Source: an uncultured Bacillota bacterium
GTDB taxonomy: Bacteria > Bacillota > Clostridia > Lachnospirales > Lachnospiraceae
Direction: 5' to 3'
DNA length: 53,789 nt
Assembly (NCBI GenBank): GCA_905200905.1
Contig: CAJKMA010000012.1
Span: 1-53,789 of the forward strand
Both the position numbers and the translations under genes were made by a program. Below the pieces are notes generated by a model. The model was given only the letters and a program-made list of their open reading frames with translations. It searched no databases and had not been told where the DNA came from. Below, piece by piece: positions 43,728 through 52,235 of the stretch. The first letter of the stretch is position 1. Each line of letters opens with the position of its first letter.

Positions 43728-45394
43728 TGTATGCGGATAATGCACAGATTTCCCACAGACAGTTATTCAGGCAGATTTTTACAGGTTTAGTAGGAGTTTA
43801 TATTTTGGTTATTCCTGTGATGCCACAATTATATGGCCGGCAGGGAATTCTGGCACTTCTTACAGGAACGGTAATTTACTTACTGCTTTGCACTTATTTT
43901 GTACGGATAAAGACCGTTTTTCAATATCCGGAAAAATATCTGGGAAAGTTTTTAGGGAAATGTCTATTTTTTCTATATGTATCATGGGTTTGGCTCATGG
44001 GAATCTTTTTGCTGCTTGTGATAGTACGTGTTACGAAACGCTTTTTGATAGAGGGAAGTCATTCGTGGATGATTTTCCTTTTGACCGGACTGGCTGCTTA
44101 TTTAGGAAGTCATCAGGGTTTAGAACGAAGGGCAAGAATGGCAGAGGTGTGCTTTCCTTTTTTGGTTATTCTTCTGGGAAGTTTGTTTTTTCTGGGAATT
44201 TTGAGAATGAAACCAGAATATTTGCTGGAAATGGGAAGTTTGAGTTTGGAAGGCTGGCTTAGGGGAACTTGGGAAGTTGTGTGTCTTTTCTTACCTTTTG
44301 TTTTTCTTCCTGTGACCCTTGGGAATGTGAAAAAACCAGGGGAAGCAAGACACATTATGGGAAACAGCATTGCAGTCATTGCTGGTATGCTTGTATTTTC
44401 CCTGTTGCTTTTGCAGGGAAGTTTTGGTCTTGGTGGATATGAACATAAGAGATATCCTATGATAGATTTTATGGCAGGAATTCAAATACCAGGAAATTTT
44501 TTGCAGAGGGTAGATGTGTTTTTTGTGGCAGCAGTGGTATTCAGTCTGCTATTTGGTCTTGGAAGTGTTTTCTTTTATCAACATGAACTTTTGGTGCGGA
44601 TTAAGATGGAAAAAACGTTCTTATTTGCAGCAGCAGGAATGGTGATATCGGCTATTTTGTGGGAAAAACTGGAAGCCCCGACTTCCTGGTTTTTTTCTAT
44701 TACTACACGTTTTTATGGTCCTGTGTTTCTTCTTGTTCTTATTCTGGCGGATATCAAAGGAAGAAAAAAGAAGAGAGCTTGTGTAAAAGCAGGGACAATC
44801 GGTTTGCTTTTGGTACTCTTTCTTACGGGATGTGGAGTTTCTCTGGAGAATCGTATTTTTCCATTGTCCATTAGTGCAAATTATGCGGGTGGGAAATATC
44901 AGTTGATTTATGGAATCCCTGGATTATCTGCTATGACAGGACAAGGAAAAAGCAAAACGGAAGGGAATCAGCCCCAGGCTATTGTGTATGAAGGCAAGAC
45001 GCCTCAAGAGGCAGAAAAGCATTTTAATCAGAATCAGAAGAATTATTTAGATATGGGACATCTAAAAACATTAATTTTAGGTAGAGAGATTCTGTACAAT
45101 GAAGAAGCTTTAGAAGGCTTGCTGGCTTATCTGGAAGAACAGCCTTCTGTAGCAGGGAATTTGTATGTGTTTGTAAGCTCAAATCCACAGGAACTAATGA
45201 GCCTTGATGGACAAGGAGAGGAATCTGTAGGTGATTATCTTACAGGAATTCTGCAAAATAATCTGGAAGGAAAGCCAAAGGATGCAGTAAGCCTTCAAGA
45301 TTTGTACAATGCATGGCATAGAGAGGAAGAGATGCCCAGCCTGCCCCAGGTAAGGGTGGTGAATAAAAAACCTCAGATTGGTTCATACTCCTGA
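43727..45394 (+). CDS. Fused germination receptor B and C subunits (GerAB-like permease plus N-terminal GerAC-like lipoprotein part)
   Basis: This 555-residue protein joins two usually separate subunits. Residues about 1-345 form a GerAB-type permease with about ten helices (QIFTGLVGVYILVIP at the start). A basic segment (KGRKKKRACVK), a hydrophobic stretch and LFLTGC follow, with C369 in a lipobox. Residues after it (RIFPLSISANYAGGKYQLIYGIPG) match the N-terminal domain of GerAC. Only about 185 residues follow the cysteine, so the C-terminal half of a normal GerAC is missing. The reading frame is continuous across the join. The start overlaps the A-subunit stop by one base. Cleavage at the lipobox could split it into two proteins; this is an inference. 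Confidence 0.85.
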   Translation: MYADNAQISHRQLFRQIFTGLVGVYILVIPVMPQLYGRQGILALLTGTVIYLLLCTYFVRIKTVFQYPEKYLGKFLGKCLFFLYVSWVWLMGIFLLLVIVRVTKRFLIEGSHSWMIFLLTGLAAYLGSHQGLERRARMAEVCFPFLVILLGSLFFLGILRMKPEYLLEMGSLSLEGWLRGTWEVVCLFLPFVFLPVTLGNVKKPGEARHIMGNSIAVIAGMLVFSLLLLQGSFGLGGYEHKRYPMIDFMAGIQIPGNFLQRVDVFFVAAVVFSLLFGLGSVFFYQHELLVRIKMEKTFLFAAAGMVISAILWEKLEAPTSWFFSITTRFYGPVFLLVLILADIKGRKKKRACVKAGTIGLLLVLFLTGCGVSLENRIFPLSISANYAGGKYQLIYGIPGLSAMTGQGKSKTEGNQPQAIVYEGKTPQEAEKHFNQNQKNYLDMGHLKTLILGREILYNEEALEGLLAYLEEQPSVAGNLYVFVSSNPQELMSLDGQGEESVGDYLTGILQNNLEGKPKDAVSLQDLYNAWHREEEMPSLPQVRVVNKKPQIGSYS

Positions 45395-45411
45395 TAGAAA
45401 GTATCAGGAGG
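45388..45411 (+). promoter_or_regulatory. Hairpin holding the upstream stop codon and the spoIIR ribosome site
   Basis: CTCCTGATA (45388-45396) pairs perfectly with TATCAGGAG (45402-45410) around GAAAG. The first arm contains the TGA stop of the fused germination gene (45392-45394); the second contains most of AGGAGG (45406-45411) of spoIIR, whose ATG is at 45419. Ribosomes reaching the stop would open the hairpin. Confidence 0.7.
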
Positions 45412-45418
45412 TACATAA

Positions 45419-46090
45419 ATGAAAGAAATATTGAAGAGACTACAAAATAAAAAAATTCTTCTGGCAGCAGTTTTAATAGGACTGGCTGGTACACTTTTTT
45501 TCACCGGACTTAATACAGTACGTCTAAAAAGAGAAAATAGAGAAATTAAGGCACGTCTGGACAGGGAAATCCAACAGGGGATTGCAAGAGAGGTTTTTCG
45601 CCTTCATGTGATTGCCAACAGTGATACAGAGAAAGATCAGGAGCTAAAATTAAAAGTAAAAACCAGAATTGTAGAGTATCTAAAAGAAATTCTGGGAGAG
45701 AATGCTGGCCTGGATGCGACGAAGGAAGGTGTTTTAACACATTTGACAGAAATTGAGCAAGAGGCAGAAAAACTGATTCAGGAACAGGGTTTTGATTATT
45801 CTGTCAAAGCGGTAGTAGAGAAAACCTACTTTCCAGAGAAAACTTATGGAGACTGTACCTTTCCGGCTGGAGAGTATGAAGCATTGAATGTGAAAATCGG
45901 AAAAGCAAAAGGAAAGAATTGGTGGTGCGTATTATATCCAAGTCTTTGCTTTTTGGATGATACGTATGGAATTGTAGAGGAAGAGAAAAAAGAAGATTTA
46001 AAAGAAGTCCTCACAACAGAAGAATTTCAAGAAATTCTGGGGGATAAGGAGGAGAAGAAAAAGATGAGATTTGGCTTCCGATGGTTTTAA
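45419..46090 (+). CDS. spoIIR: Stage II sporulation protein R
   Basis: This 223-residue protein is the forespore signal that triggers SpoIIGA to process pro-sigma-E in the mother cell. An N-terminal membrane helix or signal segment (about 12-32) is followed by the SpoIIR signature FRLHVIANSDTEKDQELKLKVKTRIVEYL and later FPAGEYEALNVKIGKAKGKNWWCVLYPSLCF. These strings are diagnostic. The ribosome site is inside a hairpin that also contains the stop of the gene before it, so it may be translated only when the germination gene is. In Bacillus spoIIR is sigma-F dependent. Confidence 0.95.
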   Translation: MKEILKRLQNKKILLAAVLIGLAGTLFFTGLNTVRLKRENREIKARLDREIQQGIAREVFRLHVIANSDTEKDQELKLKVKTRIVEYLKEILGENAGLDATKEGVLTHLTEIEQEAEKLIQEQGFDYSVKAVVEKTYFPEKTYGDCTFPAGEYEALNVKIGKAKGKNWWCVLYPSLCFLDDTYGIVEEEKKEDLKEVLTTEEFQEILGDKEEKKKMRFGFRWF

Positions 46091-46105
46091 ATTCTGGTTT
46101 TGAAC

Positions 46106-46134
46106 TTGCATTCTGCACAAGATAAGGGTACAAT
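46106..46134 (+). promoter_or_regulatory. Promoter of murI
   Basis: TTGCAT (46106-46111), a 17-base spacer and TACAAT (46129-46134), about 30 bases before the start codon. Confidence 0.65.
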
Positions 46135-46165
46135 GAAACACAAACGATAAATAAGAGGTTAGAAA

Positions 46166-46987
46166 ATGAATCAGAGAAAAGATGCACCAATTGGTGTTTT
46201 TGACTCAGGAGTAGGAGGACTTACCGTAGCTAGAGAGATTATGCGTAATCTTCCTCATGAACGAATTGTATATTTTGGGGATACAGCAAGAGTACCTTAT
46301 GGAAGTAAATCAAAAGAAACGGTTATCCGCTATTCCAGACAGATTGTCCGTTTTTTGCAAACCCAAGAAGTAAAAGCGATTGTAGTTGCGTGTAATACAG
46401 CCAGTGCACTGGCTCTTGAAACCATCCAGAAGGAAATTGATATTCCCATCATCGGTGTGGTAAAACCAGGAGCAAAAGTAGCAGCCCTTACTACAAGAAA
46501 TAAAAAAATAGGATTGATTGGTACTAGAGCAACCGTGAAATCTCATTTATACAAAACCATTATACAGAAAGAAGACCCCGAGATTCAGGTGATAGGTCAG
46601 CCTTGTCCATTGTTTGTGCCGTTGGTAGAAGAGGGATGGCTGAAAGATCCGGTTACTATAGAGGTTGCAAAGCGATATCTGGAGCCTTTGCTTTGTCAGG
46701 GTATTGATACCTTGATTTTAGGATGTACGCATTATCCATTGTTACGCTCCATGTTGAAAACACTGGTGGGAGAGCAGGTTACTTTGGTAAATCCTGCCTA
46801 TGAGACCGCGAAAGAATTGGAGAGGCTTTTAAAACGAGAACATCTGGAACATGAAGGAGAAAAAGAAGAGGAATTTCCCTATCGCTTTTTTGTTAGTGAT
46901 GAAGAAGAACATTTCCAGGAATTTGCTAATTCTATTCTGCCTTATGATGTAAAGATGACAAAACAGATTCATATAGAGGAGTATTAG
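46166..46987 (+). CDS. murI: Glutamate racemase
   Basis: This 273-residue enzyme turns L-glutamate into D-glutamate for peptidoglycan. The start IGVFDSGVGGLTVAREI, the first catalytic cysteine in VVACNTASALAL and the second in ILGCTHYPLL are all present. YFGDTARVPYGSKS is a further signature. Length is normal. The DUF1934 gene follows one base after the stop, so the two are co-transcribed. Confidence 0.96.
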   Translation: MNQRKDAPIGVFDSGVGGLTVAREIMRNLPHERIVYFGDTARVPYGSKSKETVIRYSRQIVRFLQTQEVKAIVVACNTASALALETIQKEIDIPIIGVVKPGAKVAALTTRNKKIGLIGTRATVKSHLYKTIIQKEDPEIQVIGQPCPLFVPLVEEGWLKDPVTIEVAKRYLEPLLCQGIDTLILGCTHYPLLRSMLKTLVGEQVTLVNPAYETAKELERLLKREHLEHEGEKEEEFPYRFFVSDEEEHFQEFANSILPYDVKMTKQIHIEEY

Positions 46988-46988
46988 T

Positions 46989-47441
46989 ATGACAAAAGAT
47001 GTGTTAGTTACTATTAAAGGGCTACAGAGCATGGAAGAAGCGCAGGATGCAGAGGAAGTAGAACTGGTGGCAAAGGGCGACTATTATTTTAAAAATGGCC
47101 ATCATTATATATTTTTTGAGGAAAGAGTGGAAGGTTTTACAGAGCCTACAAAAAATAGTATTAAAATTTCAGGAAATAGCGTGGAGGTTAAGAAAAAGGG
47201 GCTCACGAATGTGCAGATGATTTTTGAAGAGAATAAGAAGAATCTTACATATTATGCAACACCTTTTGGAAACCTTCAGATGGGAATTGCAGCCACAAAA
47301 ATTGATGTGAAAGAGCAGGAAAATAGCTTAGAGCTTCTCATTGATTATGCCTTGGAAATTAATGCAGAACATGCTGCGGACTGTCAGATTTCTGTGAATG
47401 TAAAGGAAAAAGGAGCTGGAGATTTTTCCCTTGGAATGTAA
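46989..47441 (+). CDS. DUF1934 domain protein
   Basis: This 150-residue protein is a small lipocalin-like beta-barrel of the DUF1934 (YwiB) family. Typical strings are YYFKNGHHYIFFEE and TPFGNLQMGIAATKIDV. The family is common in Firmicutes; the function is not known. It sits directly after murI, sharing its transcript; the ribosome site lies in the murI 3' end. Confidence 0.85.
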   Translation: MTKDVLVTIKGLQSMEEAQDAEEVELVAKGDYYFKNGHHYIFFEERVEGFTEPTKNSIKISGNSVEVKKKGLTNVQMIFEENKKNLTYYATPFGNLQMGIAATKIDVKEQENSLELLIDYALEINAEHAADCQISVNVKEKGAGDFSLGM

Positions 47442-47450
47442 AGAATAGAA

Positions 47451-47497
47451 GCCTCTCTTATCAGGCAAAGAGTGCCGGTTAGAGAGGTTTTCTCTTT
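47451..47497 (+). terminator. Terminator after the murI operon
   Basis: CCTCTCT (47452-47458) pairs with AGAGAGG (47481-47487); inside it GGCA pairs with TGCC. TTTTCTCTTT follows. Confidence 0.65.
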
Positions 47498-47510
47498 CCT
47501 GGGAAATCAC

Positions 47511-47539
47511 TTGTCACCAAAGAACGCATGGAGTAAAAT
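47511..47539 (+). promoter_or_regulatory. Promoter of the zinc-ribbon gene cluster
   Basis: TTGTCA (47511-47516), a 17-base spacer and TAAAAT (47534-47539), about 32 bases before the first gene. Confidence 0.6.
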
Positions 47540-47571
47540 AAGGATATTGACACAAAGAGGAGGAGAAAAAG

Positions 47572-48840
47572 ATGTATTGTAGGTATTGTGGAAAACCCAT
47601 ACCGGACGGGGAAACCTGTTCATGCAGAAAAGAGCAAAATACACAGCCAGTTAAAATGCAGCCACAGAGCAGTCCTGAGAGAAAGTCTCCGGTTTTAGAA
47701 AAACGCCCGCCAAAAAATAATGGAAAGGGTTTATTGATTGCATCCTTTGGATGCAGTATCTGGATGCTTTTGTTATTTTTGTTGCTAAGATTTGTATTAG
47801 CAGATGCAGCAACAGAATTTTTTGGCGCTGATGGGATTTATTCTTATTTCATGTACATACTGCCTTTGATTTTGGGTATTGTGGGCTTGTTACTAGGGAT
47901 TTTTGCAGTGTGGGATAGGACAATCCGGATGGCTTCTATTGTGGCGATTTTCGTGAGTGTTCTGGGAATGGCAGGTGTTGTTGGAACGATGGTATTTTTT
48001 CCATATGAACCAGAGGTTTCCTCTGGTGTAAATGAGGATGAACCAAAGGAAGATGCGTCTGCAGTGCAAGAACCACAAGAGGAGGAAGCAGAACAAGAGA
48101 AATCAACAGGTTTAAATGAAGTAATCAAACAATATGAGGCAGGAAATTTTGACTATATTCAGGCAAAAGAGGCTTTGAAAAAAATAGATGAAGAAGCTCT
48201 GGAAGGAGAAGAAGCAGAGAAGATTCTGGAATTTCAGGAGAAACTGGAAGCGGATCTGAAAGAACAGATGCGTCACCTGGCGGCTGCTTCTGATTATAAA
48301 AAAATCATGGAGACTTTGCAGAGCATGGAGAGTGCATGGGATGGAGAGGATGAAACTTTAAATAACTTACAGGACAACTATGAACCAGAATATATCTTAT
48401 ATCTGGATGCGGAAAGTAGAAAACTGGCAGAAGCAGGGAATCAGAAGGAAGCTGTGAATATGTTGGAAGAGGCAAAGGCATTCGTAGATGATTACCAGGC
48501 AGTAGAAAATCTTATTATGGATATCCAAAGCGGAGTGATAGGGGGAGAATATATTATTCCTGATAGCAATAGCCGCTATCTTACAGAAAGTGACATCCAG
48601 AACCTGTCTATTAGAGAGATTAATTATGCAAAAAATGAAATCTATGCCAGACATGGAAGAAAATTCAAATCTCAGGAGCTGCAGAATTATTTTAATAGTA
48701 AATCCTGGTATAGAGGAATCATAGAACCTTCTGATTTTCAGCAGTCCGTATTGAATGATTATGAAAAGAAGAATGCAGAATTGTTAAGTAAACGGGAGTT
48801 TTCTATGGAAAGTGGGGGCTATAAATTAGATGTGAATTAA
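47572..48840 (+). CDS. Zinc-ribbon membrane protein with C-terminal YARHG domain
   Basis: This 422-residue protein begins with a degenerate zinc-ribbon (CRYCGKPIPDGETCSC). Three membrane helices follow (about 58-80, 90-115 and 120-145), then an acidic linker rich in Glu, a helical region (about 180-325) and the C-terminal YARHG domain (about 345-405). The latter contains NEIYARHGRKFKSQELQNYFNSKSWY. YARHG domains are extracellular and of unknown function. With an odd number of helices the ribbon would be inside and the YARHG domain outside. The AGGAGG site precedes ATG 47572. The next two genes also encode zinc ribbons. Confidence 0.85.
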   Translation: MYCRYCGKPIPDGETCSCRKEQNTQPVKMQPQSSPERKSPVLEKRPPKNNGKGLLIASFGCSIWMLLLFLLLRFVLADAATEFFGADGIYSYFMYILPLILGIVGLLLGIFAVWDRTIRMASIVAIFVSVLGMAGVVGTMVFFPYEPEVSSGVNEDEPKEDASAVQEPQEEEAEQEKSTGLNEVIKQYEAGNFDYIQAKEALKKIDEEALEGEEAEKILEFQEKLEADLKEQMRHLAAASDYKKIMETLQSMESAWDGEDETLNNLQDNYEPEYILYLDAESRKLAEAGNQKEAVNMLEEAKAFVDDYQAVENLIMDIQSGVIGGEYIIPDSNSRYLTESDIQNLSIREINYAKNEIYARHGRKFKSQELQNYFNSKSWYRGIIEPSDFQQSVLNDYEKKNAELLSKREFSMESGGYKLDVN

Positions 48841-48860
48841 AAAAACAGGGAGAAGAAAAG

Positions 48861-50756
48861 ATGAAATGTGTAAGTTGCGGATGCGAGATTTCTGAAAATG
48901 CTAAATTTTGCCCCCATTGTGGGGCAAAGCAGCCGAAATTATCTAAAAAACTGGTCATAGGGGCAGCTGCAGTTATTTTAGCAGTTGGTGTAGTAAGTGC
49001 AGCAGGAGTTTTTCTAAGTGGAAATCATAAATATGTAGCTTATTTGAAGAACAGCAGTGTAAATCAGGCTGATTTAGAGCACCATAAGAAAGAAACGGTA
49101 GAATACAGCGGGGATTATGGAGAAGAGGATAATAACCCAGATGCATATGTCAAGGTGGAATATTCCAAGGATGGGAAGTATATTTTTTACCCCACAGAAG
49201 TAACCCATGAGAAGAATACCGTTTATCCAGAGTATTGTCTGAATATGCAGAAGGTGGGAAAAGAAGATGAACCTATTAAGCTGGATAATTCTGTCTGGCA
49301 GTATCATGTACTAGAACAGAATAAAGTGCTTTACATAAAATCCGGAAACAATACATTGTATATCAATGATAAAAAGGGGAATAAAGAAAAAATAGCCTCT
49401 CATGTAGAGGATTATCACATTGACAAAGATGAGAAAAATATTGTATGGATTGAAGCTGAAGATGGTTCATATGCTATCTATCAGCAGGATTTAGCGCTGA
49501 AAAAAGAGAAAAAAGCATTAGCAACGAATATCAATTTTTACGATATTAGCGAGAACCTAAAGCAGATTGCAGTGGTAGAAGAGGATACACTATATGTCAT
49601 CAGAAATTTTGATGATAAAAAGAAAATCGCCTCTCATGTTTCAGGCATTGTCTCTAATTCAGAGCAGACAGGCAGTATTTGCTATATTAAGGTCCCTGAT
49701 AGGGCACTTACAGGAGTTGATATTGTAGAAGATGACTGTTTAGAGTCAGATGTAAATATCAAAGAACCATACTATGATCAGTATATTGTGCAGCGTGCCG
49801 AGAAAAATGAATATACCGGCAGATATGAGAGAGTAGAAGCTTTTGACCAGGACGCATACGATCAGGCTTGGGAACAATATGAGGCAAAAGAGAACAGAGA
49901 TAAGATAAGAGAAGAACTTAAGGAGTTAGAGTTGGGATCTTACATGAAAGAACTATATTGTTTCCGGAATGGCAAGGAAGAACTGGTAGAAAAATTCTAT
50001 GCAGAACAAGTGTATGATTATGGGACAGAAGGAAAAAAGAATGGAGTATTTGCATTTAACCGTTATCGAATGGAAGAAGTACCTCAAATTAAAATGTCGG
50101 AGATAGAATCCTTTTCTGATTTAGCTGATTTGTATTACGAAAACTTGAATAATGTGAAGGAATCCTGTATTTATACAGAAAAGAAAGTGATTACATTGTC
50201 AGAGAACTTAGAGTATGCAGTGGCTTTAGAACCAGAGAAAAAGATTGGATATGGTTTAAAAGCAGAAACTTCTGAGGAAGAAGTGACCAGGACGTATACT
50301 TTAATGTCTTTTCAGATAGGAGAAAGTTCTGATGGATCATGTAAGATTGTTGCAGAGAACGTAGATTCTATACAGATGCTTACAAAAGGAAAGATTTACT
50401 ATCTAACAGATGTAAATGAATCAGCAGGTGAGTTATACTGCAATGGAGAACATGTAGATTCTGATGTATTTGTGGGAAGCCTGGAGAACGTAAAAGATGG
50501 AGTTGCTTATGCAGTAGATTACGACAGTAATAAAGGCAGGGCTACATTAAAATTGTATAATGGAAAAAAAGACAAAAAAATTGCAGATGATGTATATGCT
50601 TATCATGTCTTCGACGAAAAAAATATTGCAGTATTAGTAAACTATAGTCTGGATAGTAAAGAGGGCGATTTGAAGTATTATAGAGGTAAGGATAAACTGT
50701 TGGAAATAGATGAAGATGTAACCGCTATTTTTGGAGGAACAGTATTTTACTATTAA
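48861..50756 (+). CDS. Zinc-ribbon protein with one membrane helix and a large repeat-rich extracellular region
   Basis: This 631-residue protein starts with a four-cysteine zinc ribbon (CVSC and CPHC), followed by a short basic linker and one membrane helix (about 31-52). The remainder (about 55-631) is made of short beta-rich units with repeated patterns such as KIASHV (seen twice) and KKIADDVYAYHV. This looks like a propeller of the DUF5050/WD type, but no family is certain. Function is unknown. It lies in an operon with the YARHG protein before and a cytoplasmic double zinc-ribbon protein after. Confidence 0.75.
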   Translation: MKCVSCGCEISENAKFCPHCGAKQPKLSKKLVIGAAAVILAVGVVSAAGVFLSGNHKYVAYLKNSSVNQADLEHHKKETVEYSGDYGEEDNNPDAYVKVEYSKDGKYIFYPTEVTHEKNTVYPEYCLNMQKVGKEDEPIKLDNSVWQYHVLEQNKVLYIKSGNNTLYINDKKGNKEKIASHVEDYHIDKDEKNIVWIEAEDGSYAIYQQDLALKKEKKALATNINFYDISENLKQIAVVEEDTLYVIRNFDDKKKIASHVSGIVSNSEQTGSICYIKVPDRALTGVDIVEDDCLESDVNIKEPYYDQYIVQRAEKNEYTGRYERVEAFDQDAYDQAWEQYEAKENRDKIREELKELELGSYMKELYCFRNGKEELVEKFYAEQVYDYGTEGKKNGVFAFNRYRMEEVPQIKMSEIESFSDLADLYYENLNNVKESCIYTEKKVITLSENLEYAVALEPEKKIGYGLKAETSEEEVTRTYTLMSFQIGESSDGSCKIVAENVDSIQMLTKGKIYYLTDVNESAGELYCNGEHVDSDVFVGSLENVKDGVAYAVDYDSNKGRATLKLYNGKKDKKIADDVYAYHVFDEKNIAVLVNYSLDSKEGDLKYYRGKDKLLEIDEDVTAIFGGTVFYY

Positions 50757-50777
50757 ATTATTAAGGAGTAAATAAAA

Positions 50778-51248
50778 ATGGCATTTTTAGGAGATTTTAG
50801 CAAAAAGATTTCAGCTAATAGTCAGACGAGGCTTCAGAATACAAAAGAAATGGATGATATTAGTAACTTGAAGAGAAGCATTTCAGAAGAAGAAAATAGA
50901 ATTGAAAAATACTATCAGAATCTGGGAAAATTATATTATGAATTAAAAGGAAATGAACCAGAGGCAGACTTGGAAGAGTTGGTAGCATTGATTCGGAGTA
51001 GTTATTGTAAAATTGATGAAATGAAGGAAGCAATTGTAGAACTTGAGAATATCAAGAAGTGTCCTGTATGTGGAACCACACTGGAGAGTGATATGATTTT
51101 TTGTGTGGGTTGTGGAACAAAGGTAGAACAGCCAGATACTACACCATATGACCCACAGATGCCTGAAACAAAGTTTTGTATTAACTGTGGGACAAGGATT
51201 CCAAGAGATGCTAATTTTTGTACGAAGTGTGGTGCAAAGCAGAATTAA
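50778..51248 (+). CDS. Small soluble protein with coiled coil and two C-terminal zinc ribbons
   Basis: This 156-residue protein has an N-terminal helical part with a likely coiled coil (about 25-90), followed by two CxxC...CxxC ribbons at about 95-120 and 132-153 (CPVCGTTLESDMIFCVGCGTK and FCINCGTRIPRDANFCTKCGAK). There is no membrane helix. It probably acts inside the cell with the two membrane-bound ribbon proteins encoded before it. The function is unknown. The start has AAGGAG 10 bases upstream. Confidence 0.78.
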   Translation: MAFLGDFSKKISANSQTRLQNTKEMDDISNLKRSISEEENRIEKYYQNLGKLYYELKGNEPEADLEELVALIRSSYCKIDEMKEAIVELENIKKCPVCGTTLESDMIFCVGCGTKVEQPDTTPYDPQMPETKFCINCGTRIPRDANFCTKCGAKQN

Positions 51249-51253
51249 ATAGA

Positions 51254-51315
51254 GAAAAGGGGAGGGGTTGACACATTCCTGGGATTTTATGTGACAACTC
51301 CTTTTCCATTTTATT
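51254..51315 (+). terminator. Probable terminator after the zinc-ribbon cluster
   Basis: A long imperfect hairpin: GAAAAGG and GTTGACACA on the left arm match TGTGACAAC and CCTTTTC on the right arm with bulges. A T-rich stretch follows. The TTGACA inside has no -10 box at the right distance. Confidence 0.45.
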
Positions 51316-51326
51316 AAGGTGGAAAA

Positions 51327-52223
51327 ATGAAGAAAAAACACATAATAATAATAGGGATTTTGACAGTGATTTTATCTTGTACGATGGTTCATGGTGTGTT
51401 CCAGATGAAAAAAATAAAAGAAGTAAAGGAAGAATCAGGGGAATTACAGCAGGAAATTGATAAACTAAAAGATGAGGTAAACACATTGCAAGAGGAAAAA
51501 AAGAAAGCAGAGGACAAATTGCAGAATATAAAAGCAGAAGAGGAGAAGCAGAAAACAGAAGTAGAGCCAGTAATCAAAGAAATGGGGAGAAAAATAGCCA
51601 TTGATCCTGGGCATCAAAGTCCCAATGTAAATATGAGTGACAAGGAACCTTTGGGACCTGGTTCAACGGAAATGAAGGTAAAAGCGACAGGAGGTACTCA
51701 GGGAAGATTTACAGGAGTGCCAGAGTATGAATTGAATATGGAGATTTCCAGACAGCTTCAAACAGAATTAGAAAAAAGAGGCTACCAGGTTATGCTTACC
51801 AGGCAGGATCATGAAACTGCTATTAGCAATAAGGAACGGGCAGAGCTGGCAACCCAGTGGGGAGCAGATATTTATGTGAGGATTCACGGAAATGGAAGCG
51901 AAGATGCCAGTGTACATGGGGCAATGAGCATGGTGCCCTCAAAAGATAATCCTTTTGTAGCGCATCTTCATGAGAAAAGTTATGCTCTTGGGGAAGCAGT
52001 GATTCAGGCTTATTGTGATTCCTGCGGAATGAAGAATAATGGGGTGCAGATTTTTGATAACATGACAGGAATTAATTGGAGTTCTGTGCCAGTTATCATC
52101 TTGGAAATGGGATTTATGACCAATGAAACAGATGACAAAAATATGCAGAATGCAGAATACCAAGAGCGTATGGTACAAGGAATTGCAAATGGCATTGATC
52201 ATTATTTTGCAGCTGGAAATTAG
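51327..52223 (+). CDS. N-acetylmuramoyl-L-alanine amidase (Amidase_3)
   Basis: This 298-residue wall hydrolase cuts the amide bond between MurNAc and the peptide stem. An N-terminal helix (about 5-25) anchors it outside the membrane. A coiled coil (about 28-80) is followed by the catalytic domain (about 88-295). Zinc ligands are H96 in IDPGHQ, E135 in PEYELN and H187 in VRIHGNGS; the catalytic glutamate is E260 in ILEMGFMTN. The segment between H96 and E135 is longer than in the short CwlM type. It is followed at 12 bases by a serine hydrolase gene with the same anchor-coil-enzyme plan, so the two are probably expressed and used together. Confidence 0.93.
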   Translation: MKKKHIIIIGILTVILSCTMVHGVFQMKKIKEVKEESGELQQEIDKLKDEVNTLQEEKKKAEDKLQNIKAEEEKQKTEVEPVIKEMGRKIAIDPGHQSPNVNMSDKEPLGPGSTEMKVKATGGTQGRFTGVPEYELNMEISRQLQTELEKRGYQVMLTRQDHETAISNKERAELATQWGADIYVRIHGNGSEDASVHGAMSMVPSKDNPFVAHLHEKSYALGEAVIQAYCDSCGMKNNGVQIFDNMTGINWSSVPVIILEMGFMTNETDDKNMQNAEYQERMVQGIANGIDHYFAAGN

Positions 52224-52235
52224 CAGGTAGGGAAC

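Noticed and set aside
51267..51272. TTGACA as a -35 box for the amidase gene
   Set aside because: No -10 box is found 16-18 bases downstream, and the string is part of the hairpin stem.
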